Positions 8,141 to 14,711 of a stretch of 17,124 nucleotides of DNA are shown piece after piece. A program made the translations under genes and the position numbers. The stretch's first letter is position 1, and every line of letters starts with the position of its first letter. A model generated the notes under the pieces. It saw nothing but the letters and a program-made list of their open reading frames with translations, was not told where the DNA came from and made no database searches. Source of the stretch: an uncultured Desulfobacterales bacterium (GTDB lineage: Bacteria; Desulfobacterota; Desulfobacteria; Desulfobacterales; JAFDCJ01); NCBI GenBank assembly GCA_945787595.1, contig CALZJV010000183.1, positions 1 to 17,124 on the forward strand. Reading direction: 5' to 3'.

Positions 8141-8902
8141 TTATTCTTCTCCAATGTAAGCTTCGACAACCTTGTCAATTTTTACGACCTCATCAGGCGT
8201 TCCGGAGCCGATAAGCTCCCCGAAATCAAGGACATAGATGCGGTCTGATATGTCCATGACAACGCCCAGGTCGTGCTCCACAAGGACAACGGTTGCGTCA
8301 CGCTCTTTCTGGATGTCGATGACGAATCGCACCATGTCTTCTTTTTCTTCGATGTTCATTCCTGCCATGGGTTCGTCGAGCAGGAGCAGCTGGGGCGCCA
8401 GGGTGAGGGCACGGGCCACCTCTACCCGTTTTTGAATCCCGTAGCTCAGGCTTCCCACCGTGTGTTTACGGTAAGGCTCCAGCTCCATGAAATCGATGAT
8501 CTCTTCCACATACTGCCGGTTTTTCGACTCCTCTCTGGAGGCTTTCCCGTAATAGACCATGGCATGCAGAAGGCTGTAGCGTAGATTTTGATGCCGGGCC
8601 AGCATCAGGTTATCCAGAACCGTCATGCCACTGAACAATTCAATATTTTGGAAAGCCCGTGCAATTCCGAGGTTGGAAACCTGGTGCGGTGATGCTTTAT
8701 TGAGTTTGTGATCACCATAATAAATATTACCCGACGTCGGATGATAAAATCCGGAAATACAATTCAATAAACTTGTCTTGCCAGCGCCGTTGGGACCTAT
8801 AATAGAGGTAATCAGACCCGGTTCAATATCCAAACTGACGTCTGACAACGCCTTCAATCCGCCAAATGACAGGGTTACATCTGATATGGCTAGTTTTTCC
8901 AT
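8141..8902 (-). CDS. livG: Branched-chain amino acid-type ABC transporter ATPase, LivG-like
   Basis: First gene of the transporter operon and the partner ATPase of LivF. From the ATG at 8902 it has 253 residues. Visible motifs are Walker A GPNGAGKT (about 36-43), the IARAFQNIELF Q-loop, the LivG-type signature LSYGIQKRVE, Walker B LLLLDEP, and VVLVEHD with the switch histidine. The frame is open upstream to a TTG at 8941, but that lies in the T-run of a hairpin and would add 13 residues unlike the family, so MEKLAISDV is preferred. No strong ribosome-binding site is visible before either start, which is unusual for a first gene. Confidence 0.92.
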   Translation of the reverse strand: MEKLAISDVTLSFGGLKALSDVSLDIEPGLITSIIGPNGAGKTSLLNCISGFYHPTSGNIYYGDHKLNKASPHQVSNLGIARAFQNIELFSGMTVLDNLMLARHQNLRYSLLHAMVYYGKASREESKNRQYVEEIIDFMELEPYRKHTVGSLSYGIQKRVEVARALTLAPQLLLLDEPMAGMNIEEKEDMVRFVIDIQKERDATVVLVEHDLGVVMDISDRIYVLDFGELIGSGTPDEVVKIDKVVEAYIGEE

Positions 8903-8941
8903 GGTTACTAACAAAAATTGATTCTTTAGGCTAAAATACAA

Positions 8942-8967
8942 AAAAGGTCTGCAGTAGTAGACCTTTT
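8942..8967 (-). terminator. Intrinsic terminator or attenuator ahead of livG
   Basis: A perfect 9-bp stem, AAAAGGTCT (8942-8950) with AGACCTTTT (8959-8967), has an 8-nt loop. On the minus strand it is followed by six T and then GTATTTT. It lies only 39 nt before the livG ATG and after the upstream regulator gene. It could end that gene's transcript or, if the promoter at 9171-9199 drives livG, act as a leader attenuator. Confidence 0.6.
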
Positions 8968-9170
8968 CAATCTACAGTTTCGGCGTCGGTTTCGTTTCGG
9001 GTTGCTGTAATAATATGTGACTGCCCGGTTTTCAGTTCCGAAATTTCCGCCTCCAATATCGCACCAATCAACCACTCAATCTGTCATGCACAATTAAGAC
9101 TTTATAATCGACTTTTGCATATTCTATGAATTATATTCATTTCATGGAATGCTATCTATCGGATACGATT

Positions 9171-9199
9171 TCTTTAGTCAATTTATTAAAAAATGTCAA
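9171..9199 (-). promoter_or_regulatory. Candidate promoter for the livG operon
   Basis: Minus strand: TTGACA (9194-9199), 17-nt spacer, TAAAGA (9171-9176). A second overlapping set, TTGACT (9176-9181), 17 nt, TAGATA (9153-9158), is weaker. They lie in the 295-nt gap between the sensor gene and livG, which otherwise holds only the hairpin at 8942-8967. Confidence 0.35.
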
Positions 9200-9236
9200 G
9201 TTGATAAGATAGTGGTAAAATAGTGGTTAATACCCA

Positions 9237-10832
9237 CTACGAATCATAGGATAAAAGATGGGATCTCAGATTTATTTTCTTATTCTTTAACCCGAGCTTT
9301 TGGCGAATATTGTATCGATGAAATAATACGGTATTTTTGGATATGCAGAGTAACTCAGCGATTTCCTTGTTGGTTTTGCCCTCTTTGACAAGATTTGCAA
9401 CCCGTACTTCACCGGGTGTCAGATTGAAAAATTTTGAAGAAAGCTTGCTGATAAAAGGTGATATCATGTTGCTTAAATTCGAATCAAGGATGTTGATCAG
9501 CGTTTTCTGGTTGGTATTGAGTCGGCTTTTTTTCAATCTTTCGAGATAAGGTGAAATCAATTCCCTAACATTGGACAAAACGTTTTCACCGAGCTCTTTC
9601 TTATCGTCCTCTCTTTGTTTCAGCAGGACTTTTAAGGCGGTGTTGACTTCTTCCAGATGGTGAGACTGGGCTTTCAGTTCAACCTCCCGTTTGCGCAAGG
9701 CATTTTCAGCCCTCCTGCGCTCTTCGATTTCTTGCTCAAACTGTGCGTTGATTTTCGCCAGTTCAGCGGTCCGCTCTCCAACAAGTTCTTCGAGATGGTC
9801 ATGATATTTTCTCAACTCTCTTTCGGCTTTCTTCTGTGCGCTGACATCCCGCAGGGTAACGATATTGCCGGCTGGGTTCCCCTCGTGATCGTAATAAAGG
9901 GTAGAGCTTAATTGAACATCCAGCACTTGCCCGCTTTTTGTCAGCCGCCGGGTTTCAAAAAGTTGAATTTTTTCCCCGCTGAGCATACTCTCGATGGCAT
10001 TCTTGGTTTCCGGCCAGTTTTTCTCCGGCACAAAATCAATTTGTTTGCCCAATAGCTCTATTTTTGAAAATCCAAACGTGTGTTCAAAGGCGGGATTTAC
10101 ATAGGTCGCTTTACCCTGAATATTATAAAGCACGATGGGATCAGGAGAAGATTCCAAAAGCAGGCGATATCGCTGTTCACTTTCTCTGAGGGTTGCCGCT
10201 GTCCGTTTTCTCTCAGCCAGCTCGTGCCGCACGTCCGCATATAATTTGGCCTTGTCCAGGGCAACCAACGCCAGACCGGCGAACCGGCCTAAAACGGCGA
10301 TATCTTCCTCCGTAAAACGTCGGTCTGGTTTAACACTGGCAAGCCCGATGACGCCGTGAAACCGGTCGCGGTCTTTCAGAGGAATCCCCACCACCGAATG
10401 AAGATCATCCAGGGATTTATCGCTCAGGCGTCCCTCCCATGACCTGTAATCCGCTACCAGCAAAGGATGTTCAGATTCCCAAACCTTGCCGCCCATTCCC
10501 TCGCCCGGCTTCACCCGGAGGCCCAGTTGGCTTTTAAAAAAACCCATGCCGACCTGCATTTGCATTTCGCGTTCTCCGGGTTCAAGCAAATAGATGTAAC
10601 CGTGTTCGGTCCCGGTTAGCATGGCAGCACGTTGCAGTATGGCTTCCAGTAATTTTTCCTTATCTAAATGGTCAATCAGGCCAAGGGAGGTTTCATGCAA
10701 GGCCGTCAGATACTCGTTTTGTCGAAGCAAGGTTTCTTCGGTCTGTTTAACTCTAGAGATCTCTCTTTCAAGCTCCCCGACGCGAAGCGCCAGCTCTTCA
10801 TAGGTTTTTTTCCCGGTTTTTATATCCAGCAT
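9237..10832 (-). CDS. GAF-PAS sensor with C-terminal LuxR-type DNA-binding domain
   Basis: A one-protein sensor and transcription regulator, cytoplasmic with no membrane segment. From the ATG at 10832 it has 531 residues. These give an N-terminal coiled coil (about 5-55), a GAF domain (about 55-195, with GEGMGGKVWES and HSVVGIPLK), a PAS domain (about 220-335, ESSPDPIVLYN, YVNPAFE, GNIVTLRDVS) and a long coiled coil (about 335-410). A GerE/LuxR helix-turn-helix is at about 468-520 (LTPGEVRVANLVKEGKTNKEIAELL). No histidine-kinase or receiver domain is present, so ligand binding probably controls DNA binding directly. The frame is open to an ATG at 10892. However, 10832 has a good ribosome-binding site (AGAGGGGG, 8 nt spacing), and a TATAAT-like box at 10899-10904 lies too close to 10892. 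Its target may be the neighbouring liv operon on the same strand, which is inference from position only. Confidence 0.85.
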   Translation of the reverse strand: MLDIKTGKKTYEELALRVGELEREISRVKQTEETLLRQNEYLTALHETSLGLIDHLDKEKLLEAILQRAAMLTGTEHGYIYLLEPGEREMQMQVGMGFFKSQLGLRVKPGEGMGGKVWESEHPLLVADYRSWEGRLSDKSLDDLHSVVGIPLKDRDRFHGVIGLASVKPDRRFTEEDIAVLGRFAGLALVALDKAKLYADVRHELAERKRTAATLRESEQRYRLLLESSPDPIVLYNIQGKATYVNPAFEHTFGFSKIELLGKQIDFVPEKNWPETKNAIESMLSGEKIQLFETRRLTKSGQVLDVQLSSTLYYDHEGNPAGNIVTLRDVSAQKKAERELRKYHDHLEELVGERTAELAKINAQFEQEIEERRRAENALRKREVELKAQSHHLEEVNTALKVLLKQREDDKKELGENVLSNVRELISPYLERLKKSRLNTNQKTLINILDSNLSNMISPFISKLSSKFFNLTPGEVRVANLVKEGKTNKEIAELLCISKNTVLFHRYNIRQKLGLKNKKINLRSHLLSYDS

Positions 10833-10922
10833 GGCGATAACCCCCTCTTGAATGAAGGTTGACGAAGGATGGAAATCGCTTCGCTCTATCATTTAACTAT
10901 TATAAAGCGATAGGATTCCTTA

Positions 10923-11207
10923 ATTCATCCTTCTGCCTTCATCATTCGACATCCCGATGATTCCATAATTCAAAATTCATGGATTCGTAAAGAGTCACAA
11001 AATTCTATTTTGGTTCATTTTAACCAATTGAAATTACAAGCCTTGAATTTTAATATTTGCGATTTTTGCGCCTTTTAGCGGCTATATCAAAATTGAATAT
11101 TTGCGGAATTCGCTTCGCTCCGTCAATTTTCTCATATGACTTTTTAAATTGATCCGCTGAAAGCGGACCTTAAATCTTCAATCTTCAATCGAAAATCTTC
11201 AATCATT
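10923..11207. repeat. Repeat-rich intergenic region with heptamer arrays and small hairpins
   Basis: The gap 10893-11235 has no gene. It holds a degenerate heptamer run at 10923-10978 (ATTCATC, CTTCTGC, CTTCATC, ATTCGAC and decayed units). It also has GCTTCGC at 11112-11118, a hairpin TCCGCT-GAA-AGCGGA at 11153-11167, and a clear five-unit array AATCTTC/AATCTTC/AATCGAA/AATCTTC/AATCATT at 11173-11207. The region AATATTTGCGG/ATTTTTGCG near 11050-11106 is also internally repetitive. Confidence 0.6.
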
Positions 11208-11213
11208 TGAAAA

Positions 11214-11230
11214 TCCGGCTTCCAGCCGGA
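11214..11230 (-). promoter_or_regulatory. SECIS-like hairpin for the C-terminal UGA, also terminator-like
   Basis: On the minus strand a 7-bp perfect stem TCCGGCT / AGCCGGA encloses a 3-nt loop GGA. It starts 14 nt after the second in-frame UGA (11245-11247) and lies beyond the UGA stop at 11236-11238. A G at the start of a small apical loop fits bacterial SECIS elements, although spacing is about 3 nt longer than in fdhF. The stem is preceded by a T-run and followed by ATTTTC, so it may also end transcription. Confidence 0.5.
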
Positions 11231-11235
11231 AAAAA

Positions 11236-11463
11236 TCATACCCCTCAGGTATCGCCCTCAAAACCGATGGTCACTGTTTCTCCTTCGACAATGACCGGAA
11301 CTTTGCGCGTTCCATTGGAGTACTGTAACATGGTGTCAAAATGATCGGTCTCTTTTACGACATTATAATATTCGACCTGGCGTCCTTCCTTGGCAAATGC
11401 TGCACGAGCTGCCCGGGTATAGGGTCAGGCATCCTTTCCGAAAATCAAGACTTCAGCAGGCAT
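11236..11463 (-). CDS. Glutaredoxin-like selenoprotein with two in-frame UGA (Uxx-star type)
   Basis: A 75-residue thioredoxin-fold redox protein, readable only if UGA is decoded as selenocysteine. It begins MPAEVLIFGKDA-U-PYTRAA. The UGA (11425-11427) is residue 13, exactly where glutaredoxins have the nucleophilic Cys of CPYC. The frame continues through a beta strand (QVEYYNVV), the KVPVIV cis-proline motif and VTIGFEGDT to a second UGA (residue 73, 11245-11247). That is followed by Gly-Val and a UGA stop, giving U-G-V-stop. As I recall, this ending is what the family name Uxx-star refers to. The ATG at 11463 has an excellent ribosome-binding site (AGGAAGGAGGG). Hairpins follow both UGA codons at SECIS distance, and a good promoter lies upstream. 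A pseudogene with a chance stop is less likely given the fit. Cytoplasmic; partner and substrate unknown. The selA/B/C/D genes are not in the window. Confidence 0.85.
11392..11413 (-). promoter_or_regulatory. SECIS-like hairpin for the first UGA
   Basis: Minus strand: 11 nt after the UGA at 11425-11427, GGCA (11413-11410) pairs with TGCC (11395-11392). Inside, GCT pairs with AGC around a CGTGC loop, leaving a 3-nt bulge on the 3' side. The 11-nt spacing and the G near the start of the apical loop match the bacterial SECIS of E. coli fdhF. Confidence 0.6.
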
Positions 11464-11544
11464 TTTTCCCTCCTTCCTGTTTGGTGGGTATGGCATAGGA
11501 TATACAGTTTTAATTTTCAGTGATTGCAGTTATTTATCGGAAAG

Positions 11545-11573
11545 ATCCTAACAGCCATTTCTTTTTCTGTCAA
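11545..11573 (-). promoter_or_regulatory. Promoter of the selenoprotein gene
   Basis: Minus strand: perfect -35 TTGACA (11568-11573), 17-nt spacer, -10 TAGGAT (11545-11550). It would give a leader of about 75 nt before the ATG at 11463. Its -35 is back to back with that of the ptsH promoter. Confidence 0.55.
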
Positions 11574-11589
11574 TAATTTCAAATTGACA
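11568..11589. promoter_or_regulatory. Palindrome joining two divergent -35 boxes
   Basis: TGTCAAT, an 8-nt spacer and ATTGACA form a perfect 7-bp inverted repeat. The two arms are the -35 boxes of the selenoprotein (minus) and ptsH (plus) promoters. It could be an operator for shared control, or simply two consensus boxes facing apart. Confidence 0.4.
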
Positions 11590-11613
11590 AAAATACGCTT
11601 TTTACGAGATAGT
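11584..11613 (+). promoter_or_regulatory. Promoter of the ptsH-ptsI operon
   Basis: -35 TTGACA (11584-11589), 18-nt spacer, -10 GATAGT (11608-11613). The leader is short, about 20 nt, and includes the ribosome-binding site AGGAAGG 7 nt before the ATG at 11637. Confidence 0.45.
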
Positions 11614-11636
11614 AGAAAATTACAGGAAGGTTATTT

Positions 11637-11918
11637 ATGGTGACAAAAGGGCAAAAAGCATATAAGGTTGCAACGATTAAAAATGAGCTCGGATTGCACG
11701 CCCGGTCGGCTGCGCAGATTGCCCACATCGCCGCTAAGTCCGCAGCCGGTGTCCGGCTAAAAAAGGATGATAAAATGGCCGATGCATCCAGTATCATTGA
11801 TATATTAACCCTGGCATGCGAGAAGGGAACAAAAATAACGATTATCATTGAGGATTTGGCGGATATCAACATTTTAGACGCCATTGTCGATCTCGTTGAT
11901 AGCGGATTTGGGGAATAA
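11637..11918 (+). CDS. ptsH: HPr-like phosphocarrier protein
   Basis: A small cytoplasmic phosphocarrier, 93 residues, accepting a phosphoryl group from enzyme I on a histidine. The active-site block reads ELGLHARSAAQIA, with the phosphorylatable His but Ser in place of the near-invariant Pro of GLHARPA. The regulatory-serine region is DASSIIDILTLACEKG, where Gram-positive HPr has KSIMGVMSLG, so a Ser is present at the equivalent place. The protein ends in the usual helix AIVDLVDSGFGE. The ATG at 11637 has a clear ribosome-binding site. It precedes the enzyme I gene by 6 nt in one operon. With no EII gene nearby the pathway may be regulatory, or it may serve a mannose-type EII elsewhere. Confidence 0.92.
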   Translation: MVTKGQKAYKVATIKNELGLHARSAAQIAHIAAKSAAGVRLKKDDKMADASSIIDILTLACEKGTKITIIIEDLADINILDAIVDLVDSGFGE

Positions 11919-11924
11919 GCATAA

Positions 11925-13688
11925 ATGTTGGAACCAGTTGTTGAAGAAAAAACGCTTAAAGGCATCAGTGCATCACCCGGTATTTGCATCGGAAAGGCCT
12001 ATCTGGTGTATAAAGAAGGGGTGGATGTCGTAAAAAAGTATTTTCTCAAAGGGGAAAAAATAAAGGGTGAGGTGAATCGTTTCAATGCTGCCGTAAAAAA
12101 AGCAAAAGATGAAATCCGCACCATCATCGAAAACAGCCCGGAAGAACTGCAACGGGCCCATATTCTTGAAACCCACCTGGCAATGCTGAATGATAAAATG
12201 CTATATGGAAAAACCATTGAAATCATTGAAACGGAGGGTGTCAACGCCGAATGGGCGCTTAAAAAGGTCGTGTCAAATTTAAATTCGATTTTTCAGAATA
12301 TGGTCGACTCCTATCTGAAGGAACGGGCCTTGGACGTGGTCCATGTATCGGACAGCATCATGCGCAACCTGGTGGGGGTTGAATCCGAAGATATCGCTGC
12401 CATTGATAAACGGGTCATCCTGGTATCGGACGATCTGTCTCCGGCGGACACCAGTCGAATAAACCTGGCACGAATTATGGGTTTTATAACCAATCGCGGC
12501 GGAAAAACCTCCCATACCGGGATCATGGCCCAGGCCCTTGAAATCCCGGCCATCGTCGGTCTGGTCAATGCAACCACCGTAATCAAAAACGAAGATCTCA
12601 TCATCGTCGATGGAGGTACCGGCAAGGTTATCGTCAACCCCAGCGAACAGTCTCTGGTAGAATATGAAGTACGGAAAGTTCAATATGAAGATTTCAAGGT
12701 GGGTATCACCCAGGATAGCCATCTTAAAGCGGAAACAACCGATGGTGTCCAACTGGAGGTAATGGCAAATATTGAGCTACCGGAGGAAGTTTTCGCGGTG
12801 AAGGACTATGGAGGGGACGGTATCGGTCTTTATCGCACGGAATTTCAATATATGAATCGCCCAGAATTTCCAAGCGAGCAAGAACTATTTGACAAGTACC
12901 GGGATGTGGTCGAGGTCATGGCCCCCAAATCCGTCACCATTCGCACCTTGGACATAAATGGCGACAAGGCGCTAGCCAATCACAGCAGCTACAGCGAAAT
13001 CAATCCGGCCCTCGGACTTCGCGCCATACGGTATTGTTTGAGAAAACCGGATGTGTTTAGGACCCAGCTTCGTGCGATTTTAAGGGCGGCCGCCTTCGGC
13101 AGCGTCCGTATATTGTTTCCCATGATATCAGCCTATTTCGAAATTTGTAAGGCCAAAAAGTTATTGGACCAGGCCGCTGAATCGCTTGAAAAAGAAGGTC
13201 TGTCTTATAACCGCGAGATTGACATCGGAATCATGATCGAAGTTCCCTCGGCAGCGGTTATAGCGGATTTATTGGCGGAAAAAGTCGATTTTTTCAGTAT
13301 CGGCACAAACGATCTTATCCAGTATACCCTGGCGATCGACAGGGGCAATCGACATGTGGCCGATCTTTATCAACCCCTGGATCCGGCGATTATCCGCATG
13401 ATCAAACATGTGGCGGATGTGTCCAAGGACAAAGGCATCGGCTTGTTCATATGCGGCGAGATGGCGGCCACGCCCCATCACATCCCGCTGCTGCTTGGCA
13501 TGGGCATGGATGAGTTGAGTATGAACCCGCAATCAATTCCGCAGATCAAACGGGTAATTCGCTCTCTGAACGTCAAAGATGCCCAGTCATTCGTCCGGGA
13601 AGCCTTGACAATGAGAACCGCCAGAGGGGTTTTCGAATTGTCGAGGGATGCATTCGGTGACATGCTTTCGGAAGTGACGTTCTCCTGA
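11925..13688 (+). CDS. ptsI: PTS enzyme I, phosphoenolpyruvate-protein phosphotransferase
   Basis: Transfers phosphate from PEP to HPr. The 587 residues match the family length. The N-terminal domain begins KGISASPGICIGKAYL. The phospho-histidine domain has GGKTSHTGIMAQALEIPAIVG (usual form TSHTAIMAR, so Ala to Gly and Arg to Gln next to the active His). The C-terminal TIM-barrel PEP site shows GGDGIGLYRTEFQYMNR, FSIGTNDLIQYTLAIDRGN and the catalytic Cys in ICGEMAATPHHIPLLLGMGMDELSMNP. No NTR-type GAF domain precedes it, so it is a classical EI rather than PtsP. It starts 6 nt after ptsH. No EIIA, EIIB or EIIC gene is seen before the gap at 13689. Confidence 0.95.
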   Translation: MLEPVVEEKTLKGISASPGICIGKAYLVYKEGVDVVKKYFLKGEKIKGEVNRFNAAVKKAKDEIRTIIENSPEELQRAHILETHLAMLNDKMLYGKTIEIIETEGVNAEWALKKVVSNLNSIFQNMVDSYLKERALDVVHVSDSIMRNLVGVESEDIAAIDKRVILVSDDLSPADTSRINLARIMGFITNRGGKTSHTGIMAQALEIPAIVGLVNATTVIKNEDLIIVDGGTGKVIVNPSEQSLVEYEVRKVQYEDFKVGITQDSHLKAETTDGVQLEVMANIELPEEVFAVKDYGGDGIGLYRTEFQYMNRPEFPSEQELFDKYRDVVEVMAPKSVTIRTLDINGDKALANHSSYSEINPALGLRAIRYCLRKPDVFRTQLRAILRAAAFGSVRILFPMISAYFEICKAKKLLDQAAESLEKEGLSYNREIDIGIMIEVPSAAVIADLLAEKVDFFSIGTNDLIQYTLAIDRGNRHVADLYQPLDPAIIRMIKHVADVSKDKGIGLFICGEMAATPHHIPLLLGMGMDELSMNPQSIPQIKRVIRSLNVKDAQSFVREALTMRTARGVFELSRDAFGDMLSEVTFS

Positions 13689-13810
13689 TAGGCGCGGTTG
13701 GATGCGGGCTGCCAGCTACGGGTTATGGATTGCGATGGATACTGGATAGGTTTATCGATTTACTGATAAGTTCATTATTGTTTAGACATGGATTCACCGC
13801 CCGCTTCGCT

Positions 13811-14084
13811 CGAGTCGCAAAGATCGCAGAGAAGCTTTTCTGTAACTTTCTGCTGAGCCCCGCTAATAAACAGCGGGATGCGAGCAAGGGCAGAAAGCTA
13901 AAAATACAAGCCCTTCGGACAATAGAATTGCGAGCTATTTTCAACCCGTCACGCATAGGCAATTGCATGCATTTGAATCGGATTGTCCTTTATGTTTGCC
14001 GTCCTTCCTGTCCGCCGATTTTTTGGGAGGATCAACGGCAAACATTAAATAGGCATACTCTGCGCACTTTGCGGCCCTGCGGTG
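13811..14084. repeat. Intergenic element with inverted nonamer arrays and nested stem-loops
   Basis: The 421-nt gap between ptsI and smpB has no gene. Its ends carry inverted arrays: CGCAAAG (13816-13822) and CGCAGAG (13825-13831) on the left, and CTCTGCG, CTTTGCG, CCCTGCG (14058-14081) on the right, with a period near 9. Inside are two structures. One is CTTTCTGC (13846-13853) with GCAGAAAG (13890-13897), enclosing a second stem CCCGCT (13859-13864) / AGCGGG (13872-13877). The other is a perfect 10-bp pair ATGTTTGCCG (13992-14001) / CGGCAAACAT (14036-14045), with partial pairing inside. GCTTCGC occurs at 13803-13809. It may be a small mobile repeat or a structured RNA. No promoter was recognised. 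Confidence 0.55.
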
Positions 14085-14109
14085 AACTATTGCTGTTATT
14101 TAAAACAAA

Positions 14110-14571
14110 ATGGAAAAAAGTCATAAAAAAGTAGTCGCCCTGAACCGCAGGGCCCGGTACGATTATTTCATTGAAGATAAATTCGAAGCCGGAATGGTGC
14201 TTAAAGGAACCGAGGTGAAGTCAGCTAGACTCGGCAAGGTCAACCTCAAGGATTCCTATGCCAGAATCGACGATGGCGAGGTGTTTGTCTATCAGATCCA
14301 CATCGGACCCTACCCGTTTGCCTACTATGGAAATCATGACCCCCTGAGAAAGCGAAAGCTTTTAATGCACCGGCAGGAAATCAAGCGGCTTTACAGCAAG
14401 GTCAACGAAAAAGGTCATTCCCTAATACCCTTAAAAATGTATTTTAAAGGCGGCAAGATCAAATTGTCACTGGGGCTGGCAAAAGGAAAACGAAAATACG
14501 ACAAGCGCGAAGCCATCAAGCGCCGCGACGAAAAAAGGGATCTCGACCGCGCGCGCAAAGAATACGGATAA
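14110..14571 (+). CDS. smpB: SsrA-binding protein SmpB
   Basis: Binds tmRNA and places it in the A site of stalled ribosomes. The 153 residues are a normal length, with AlNRRARYDYFIEDKFEAGMVLKGTEVKS at the N-terminus (oligonucleotide-binding barrel), the conserved VNLKDSYARI, the HDPLRKRKLLMHRQEI block, and the basic tail GKRKYDKREAIKRRDEKRD that enters the decoding centre. It lies 140 nt upstream of ssrA on the same strand, a common pairing. No clear ribosome-binding site precedes the ATG at 14110 (upstream is A/T-rich), so the start rests on homology. A GCGAAGC motif occurs within the gene. Confidence 0.96.
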   Translation: MEKSHKKVVALNRRARYDYFIEDKFEAGMVLKGTEVKSARLGKVNLKDSYARIDDGEVFVYQIHIGPYPFAYYGNHDPLRKRKLLMHRQEIKRLYSKVNEKGHSLIPLKMYFKGGKIKLSLGLAKGKRKYDKREAIKRRDEKRDLDRARKEYG

Positions 14572-14575
14572 ATCC

Positions 14576-14604
14576 TTGACAAAACGCCCGAATTTGCTTA
14601 CTTT
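14576..14604 (+). promoter_or_regulatory. Candidate ssrA promoter
   Basis: TTGACA (14576-14581), 17-nt spacer, TACTTT (14599-14604). It lies immediately after the smpB stop and would give a 5' leader of about 100 nt, to be removed before mature tmRNA at 14712. Confidence 0.45.
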
Positions 14605-14646
14605 CAACCATAATTGCTCTTTCACATATCCCTTCAAAAAGATCAG

Positions 14647-14693
14647 ATTCCAAATCCGATTTGTTTTGTAATTTGGTACTTGTGATTTGGAAT
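14647..14693. repeat. Heptamer-type inverted repeat before ssrA
   Basis: A perfect 10-bp inverted pair ATTCCAAATC (14647-14656) and GATTTGGAAT (14684-14693) encloses heptamer-like TTTGTAA/TTTGGTA/CTTGTGA units. It falls in the ssrA leader and so would be transcribed with the tmRNA precursor. Confidence 0.5.
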
Positions 14694-14711
14694 TTCCCAC
14701 CTGTGGGTTTT

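Noticed and set aside
8903..8941. TTG start for LivG at 8941, adding 13 residues
   Set aside because: It lies in the T-run of a hairpin, lacks a ribosome-binding site, and the added residues do not fit the family.
10833..10892. Upstream ATG at 10892 for the GAF-PAS regulator
   Set aside because: The internal ATG at 10832 has a strong ribosome-binding site; a -10-like TATAAT sits immediately before 10892, so that codon may not be in the transcript.
11341..11523. Plus-strand 60-residue frame over the selenoprotein gene
   Set aside because: Antisense shadow; the minus-strand frame with UGA readthrough explains the sequence far better.
13730..14134. 134-residue frame overlapping the smpB start
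   Set aside because: It runs through inverted-repeat and nonamer sequence, has no family features, and overlaps smpB.
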